A stretch of DNA of 7,169 nt from Oscillospiraceae bacterium (lineage in GTDB: Bacteria; Bacillota; Clostridia; Oscillospirales; Acutalibacteraceae): the NCBI GenBank assembly GCA_009783605.1, contig WRDE01000102.1:1-7169 (forward strand), written 5' to 3'. Both the position numbers and the translations under genes were made by a program. Under the pieces are notes generated by a model. The model saw nothing but the letters and a program-made list of their open reading frames with translations. It did not search any database and was not told where the DNA came from. This document shows positions 5,165 to 7,169 of the stretch, one piece after another (position 1 is the first letter of the stretch; every line of letters starts with the position of its first letter).

Positions 5165-6631
5165 CAGCAGGAGCAGCAGAAAACCGTCACCAAGCTCAAT
5201 GAGGATCTGGCCAAGTCGAATGAACAGCTGGCGGTTTCGCTGAAAATCGCCCATGCCACCAAAAAGCAGGCCACCGACCTGCTGGAACATGTCAGCCAGA
5301 TCGAAAACGAGAATACCCGGCTGCAGGCGCAATTGGCGGAACAGAGCGCCGACCCCGCCGAAGCCGCCGGGCTGCGCGCCCGGGTAGAGGAGGAATCGGC
5401 CCTGCGTCTCGAACTGCAGCGGGAGACCGAGGCGCTGCGGCGGCGCGGAGACGAACTGCTGGCCGAGATACAGCAATTGAAAAATGATGTTTCGCCGGCA
5501 GAGAATGACGGCCGTACGGATGAGCATATCCGGACGCTGGCTGGCGAGTTGAACGAGTTGCGGGTCCGGTATCAGGCGCAGTCCTCCGAATTGGAGGCCT
5601 TGCGCGGCCGGCAAACCGTTGCGGATGCCGCCCTGGCCGCCGAATTGGAGGAACAGCGCGGCCGGAACCAGATGCTGCGGTCGGAGATGGAGCTGCTCCG
5701 CAGCCAGCTGGCGGCTTCCGAAGCCGCGCTGCAGCAGGGCGCCGTCGGCATACCGGACACGGTGACGGAGGATCTGCGAAACCGCAATCAGGCGCTGCTG
5801 GCTGAAACCGAGACGCTCCGGACCCAACTGGCCGCCGCCGAATCCCAAAAATTCGTCCGGGAGGCGCTGGCCGCCGAAATACAGGAGCTGCGCGCCCGGA
5901 ACGACCTGCTTTCGGAGGAGATCCTAAACAGCCGCGCCCGCATCGACGCCCAGGCCGGCGAGGTTACCGCGCTGCAGAAGCAGAACGATACGCTGTTGGC
6001 CGAGATGCACGCTTTCCGGGAACGGGACAACGCCGACCTGTTGAAGCTGCGCCGGGAGAATGCCGATCTGACCCAGGAAATCACCCGGATCCGGCAGCTG
6101 CAGGTTGAAAACGACATCCAGTATAAAACCAATCTGGCCGCCGCCGAAGCGCTGGTCCGCACCAATGAAAAACGGCTTGCCGAATTGGAAAAATCCAACA
6201 AGAATTACAGCGAGCTGATCGGCGATGTGGGCGCTTTTATCGCCGATATCCGCCGGATCGGCCAGCGATATCTCAACGACGCGCAGCTGCAGGCCCGGAA
6301 CAGCATTACCGCGGCCGACAATACGGTGGAGGCTATTGAGCAGTATCTCGCCGTCTCCAAAGAAGAGCTCGCCAACGCCAAACAGGTGTTTTCCGAAGCT
6401 GTCGTCAAAGATGAAGCGCGGATCGAAAAGCTGCTGCATATGCTGACCCCGCCGGTCGGCGCACCCACAGATCCGCCCGAAGCCGCCGGCCCGGAAACCG
6501 CCGAAGCACCGCAATCCGGCGCGGAACCGGTACCGCAGGAGATGGTCGCCCTGACCGCGCCGATCACCGAACGGTTGAATTTCTCCGGTTCCGACGATCT
6601 CGCGGACCAGCCGGAGGGAGTTGACAGTTGA
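5090..6631 (+). CDS. DivIVA-like long coiled-coil protein
   Basis: A 513-residue protein with no signal peptide or membrane segment. The N-terminal FRTALNGFNKQDVLNHIEDL (6-25) resembles the DivIVA membrane-targeting head (F-x(3)-L-x-G-[YF]-x(4)-V-x(2)-[FYH]-[IL]). Residues about 26-370 are heptad-rich coiled coil, broken by an acidic stretch near 130-145. Related segments centred on RGRNQMLRSEMELLRSQLAA (190), RNRNQALLAETETLRTQLAA (230), RARNDLLSEEI (268) and KQNDTLLAEM (297) show internal repetition. Residues 372-452 form a further helical region (SELIGDVGAFIADIRRIGQRY onward), followed by a Pro/Ala/Glu-rich tail. By analogy it may be a polar or septal scaffold for growth or division, which fits the nearby uppP, but that is inference. 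The final codons (GVDS-stop) are made from a TTGACAG heptamer array. The DivIVA link rests on the short head only. Confidence 0.82.
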   Translation: MDTGTFRTALNGFNKQDVLNHIEDLQQEQQKTVTKLNEDLAKSNEQLAVSLKIAHATKKQATDLLEHVSQIENENTRLQAQLAEQSADPAEAAGLRARVEEESALRLELQRETEALRRRGDELLAEIQQLKNDVSPAENDGRTDEHIRTLAGELNELRVRYQAQSSELEALRGRQTVADAALAAELEEQRGRNQMLRSEMELLRSQLAASEAALQQGAVGIPDTVTEDLRNRNQALLAETETLRTQLAAAESQKFVREALAAEIQELRARNDLLSEEILNSRARIDAQAGEVTALQKQNDTLLAEMHAFRERDNADLLKLRRENADLTQEITRIRQLQVENDIQYKTNLAAAEALVRTNEKRLAELEKSNKNYSELIGDVGAFIADIRRIGQRYLNDAQLQARNSITAADNTVEAIEQYLAVSKEELANAKQVFSEAVVKDEARIEKLLHMLTPPVGAPTDPPEAAGPETAEAPQSGAEPVPQEMVALTAPITERLNFSGSDDLADQPEGVDS

Positions 6632-6641
6632 CAATTGACAG
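6621..6641 (+). repeat. Heptamer array TTGACAR x3 containing the stop codon of the coiled-coil gene
   Basis: The units are TTGACAG, TTGACAA, TTGACAG. The TGA stop at 6629-6631 is part of the second unit. Each unit also spells a perfect -35 hexamer. Weak -10 candidates lie near 6658-6669, so a ydbC promoter here is possible but not convincing. Confidence 0.85.
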
Positions 6642-6693
6642 TTATATTGGCAATATTTTATTGTATAAATTCATATAAAAGGAGAACTGAGCA

Positions 6694-6915
6694 ATGGCGG
6701 AACTCAAGTATGAAATCGTGAAAGAATGCGGGGCGCTGTCCGAATCCCCCTCCGGCTGGACCAAGGAATTGAATATGATCAGCTGGAACGACCGGGCGGC
6801 GAAATACGATATCCGGGAATGGGCCCCCGACCGCGCCAAAATGGGCAAAGGCGTCACCCTCTCAGCCGACGAAGTCATCCTGTTGCGGGATTTATTGAAC
6901 GAGATGGACCTGTAA
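6694..6915 (+). CDS. ydbC: YdbC family protein (PC4-like single-stranded nucleic acid binding)
   Basis: A 73-residue cytosolic protein that matches the YdbC/PC4 family over its whole length: EIVKECGALSES (7-18), GWTKELNMISWND (21-33), KYDIREWAPD (37-46), KMGKGVTLSADE (49-60). The family forms PC4-like dimers that bind single-stranded DNA, as known from a lactococcal homologue, and its cellular role in Bacillota is unclear. The start has AAAAGGAG 9 bases upstream. Tandem stops TAA-TAG end it. It lies 62 bases behind the coiled-coil gene and may share its transcript. An inverted heptamer hairpin follows. Identification is strong. Confidence 0.93.
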   Translation: MAELKYEIVKECGALSESPSGWTKELNMISWNDRAAKYDIREWAPDRAKMGKGVTLSADEVILLRDLLNEMDL

Positions 6916-7003
6916 TAGTGGCGAGTGATTAGTGTCGTTATCATTTTCCCCAACCCCTCGCCACTAATCACTCGTCACTCGCCACTAATCACTGATCACT
7001 AAA
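6914..7003. repeat. Inverted CACTAAT-family heptamer arrays forming a hairpin
   Basis: On the plus strand, 6962-7003 reads CACTAAT, CACTCGT, CACTCGC, CACTAAT, CACTGAT, CACTAAA. On the minus strand, 6934-6914 reads CACTAAT, CACTCGC, CACTATT. The arms 6918-6934 and 6962-6978 pair over 17 bases with one G-T wobble, around a 27-base loop. An alternative perfect 10-bp pairing is 6918-6927 with 6976-6985. There is no T-tract after the stem, so this may be an RNA structure or attenuator rather than a simple terminator. The right array touches the AAAGGAGG of uppP, and the left one overlaps the ydbC stop. Confidence 0.85.
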
Positions 7004-7016
7004 AAGGAGGCTTTCC

Positions 7017-7169
7017 ATGTCCTGGCTTGAATCGCTGATCGCGGGTATTATTCAGGGGGTGACCGAGTTTTTGCCGGTGTCCAGTTCCGGGCATTTGGTG
7101 ATCTACAACGAATTGATCGGCGAGGCCGGCGAGACAAATCTGACCTTTTCGGTATTGCTGCATTTCGCC
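7017..7169 (+). CDS. uppP: Undecaprenyl-diphosphatase (N-terminal 51 residues; cut by window edge)
   Basis: UppP (BacA) is a membrane enzyme that dephosphorylates undecaprenyl diphosphate to recycle the lipid carrier for peptidoglycan synthesis, and it can give bacitracin resistance when raised. The visible part carries the (E/Q)xxxE motif as Gln13...Glu17 within GIIQGVTEFLPVSSSGHLV (10-28), His26 of the SSGH segment, and the second conserved element FSVLLHFA (44-51). The start is supported by AAAGGAGG at 7003-7010, 6 bases before the ATG. It sits downstream of ydbC behind a heptamer hairpin, which may separate or modulate its transcription. The complete protein would be about 270-280 residues with several membrane helices. 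Confidence 0.97.
   Translation, partial: MSWLESLIAGIIQGVTEFLPVSSSGHLVIYNELIGEAGETNLTFSVLLHFA

Noticed and set aside
5144..5848. 234-aa minus-strand frame opposite the coiled-coil gene
   Set aside because: Gln/Leu/Gly-rich antisense of a coiled coil, without a ribosome binding site; a shadow.
1..7169. tRNA or rRNA genes
   Set aside because: I saw no cloverleaf-like stretch with a TTCGA-type loop or rRNA-like sequence in the intergenic regions.

Overview
The window looks like a chromosomal segment of a GC-rich Bacillota/Clostridia bacterium, perhaps Oscillospiraceae-like. The pointers are strong AGGAGG-type ribosome binding sites, an LPXTG sortase-anchored surface protein relic, a YdbC (PC4-like) protein, a DivIVA-like coiled-coil protein, and a radical-SAM/DUF4130 pair that is common in clostridia. 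The lineage call is inference.

Layout: (1) 1-450, minus strand: first 150 codons of a class I glyceraldehyde-3-phosphate dehydrogenase, with its promoter at 486-514. (2) 451-955: divergent intergenic region with a heptamer array, an inverted repeat, two LexA-like boxes and a near-consensus promoter. (3) 956-3167, plus strand: a two-gene unit made of a radical SAM protein with a helix-hairpin-helix domain and its usual DUF4130 partner, closed by an intrinsic terminator whose stem spans the stop codon. The pair is predicted to act in DNA repair or modification, but its reaction is unknown. (4) 3214-4298, minus strand: a broken LPXTG surface protein gene with an amber stop, a frameshift and no ordinary start. 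(5) 4301-4484: a 184-bp MITE-like element with long terminal inverted repeats, inserted at TA beside the broken start. (6) 4485-4856: non-coding DNA with two candidate promoters and a heptamer array. (7) 4880-6915, plus strand: a 63-aa mini-paralogue, a 513-aa DivIVA-like coiled-coil protein, and a 73-aa YdbC protein. (8) 7017-7169: the start of uppP (undecaprenyl-diphosphatase).

Two themes stand out. First, nearly every gene junction carries a short array of exactly 7-bp units, drawn from at least five sequence families. Some arrays touch or enter coding sequence. Second, the radical SAM/DUF4130 operon appears to be under SOS control: paired GAAC-N4-GTTC-like boxes cover the -35 element and the spacer of its promoter. 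That makes it the best candidate here for an undescribed DNA-damage-inducible system.
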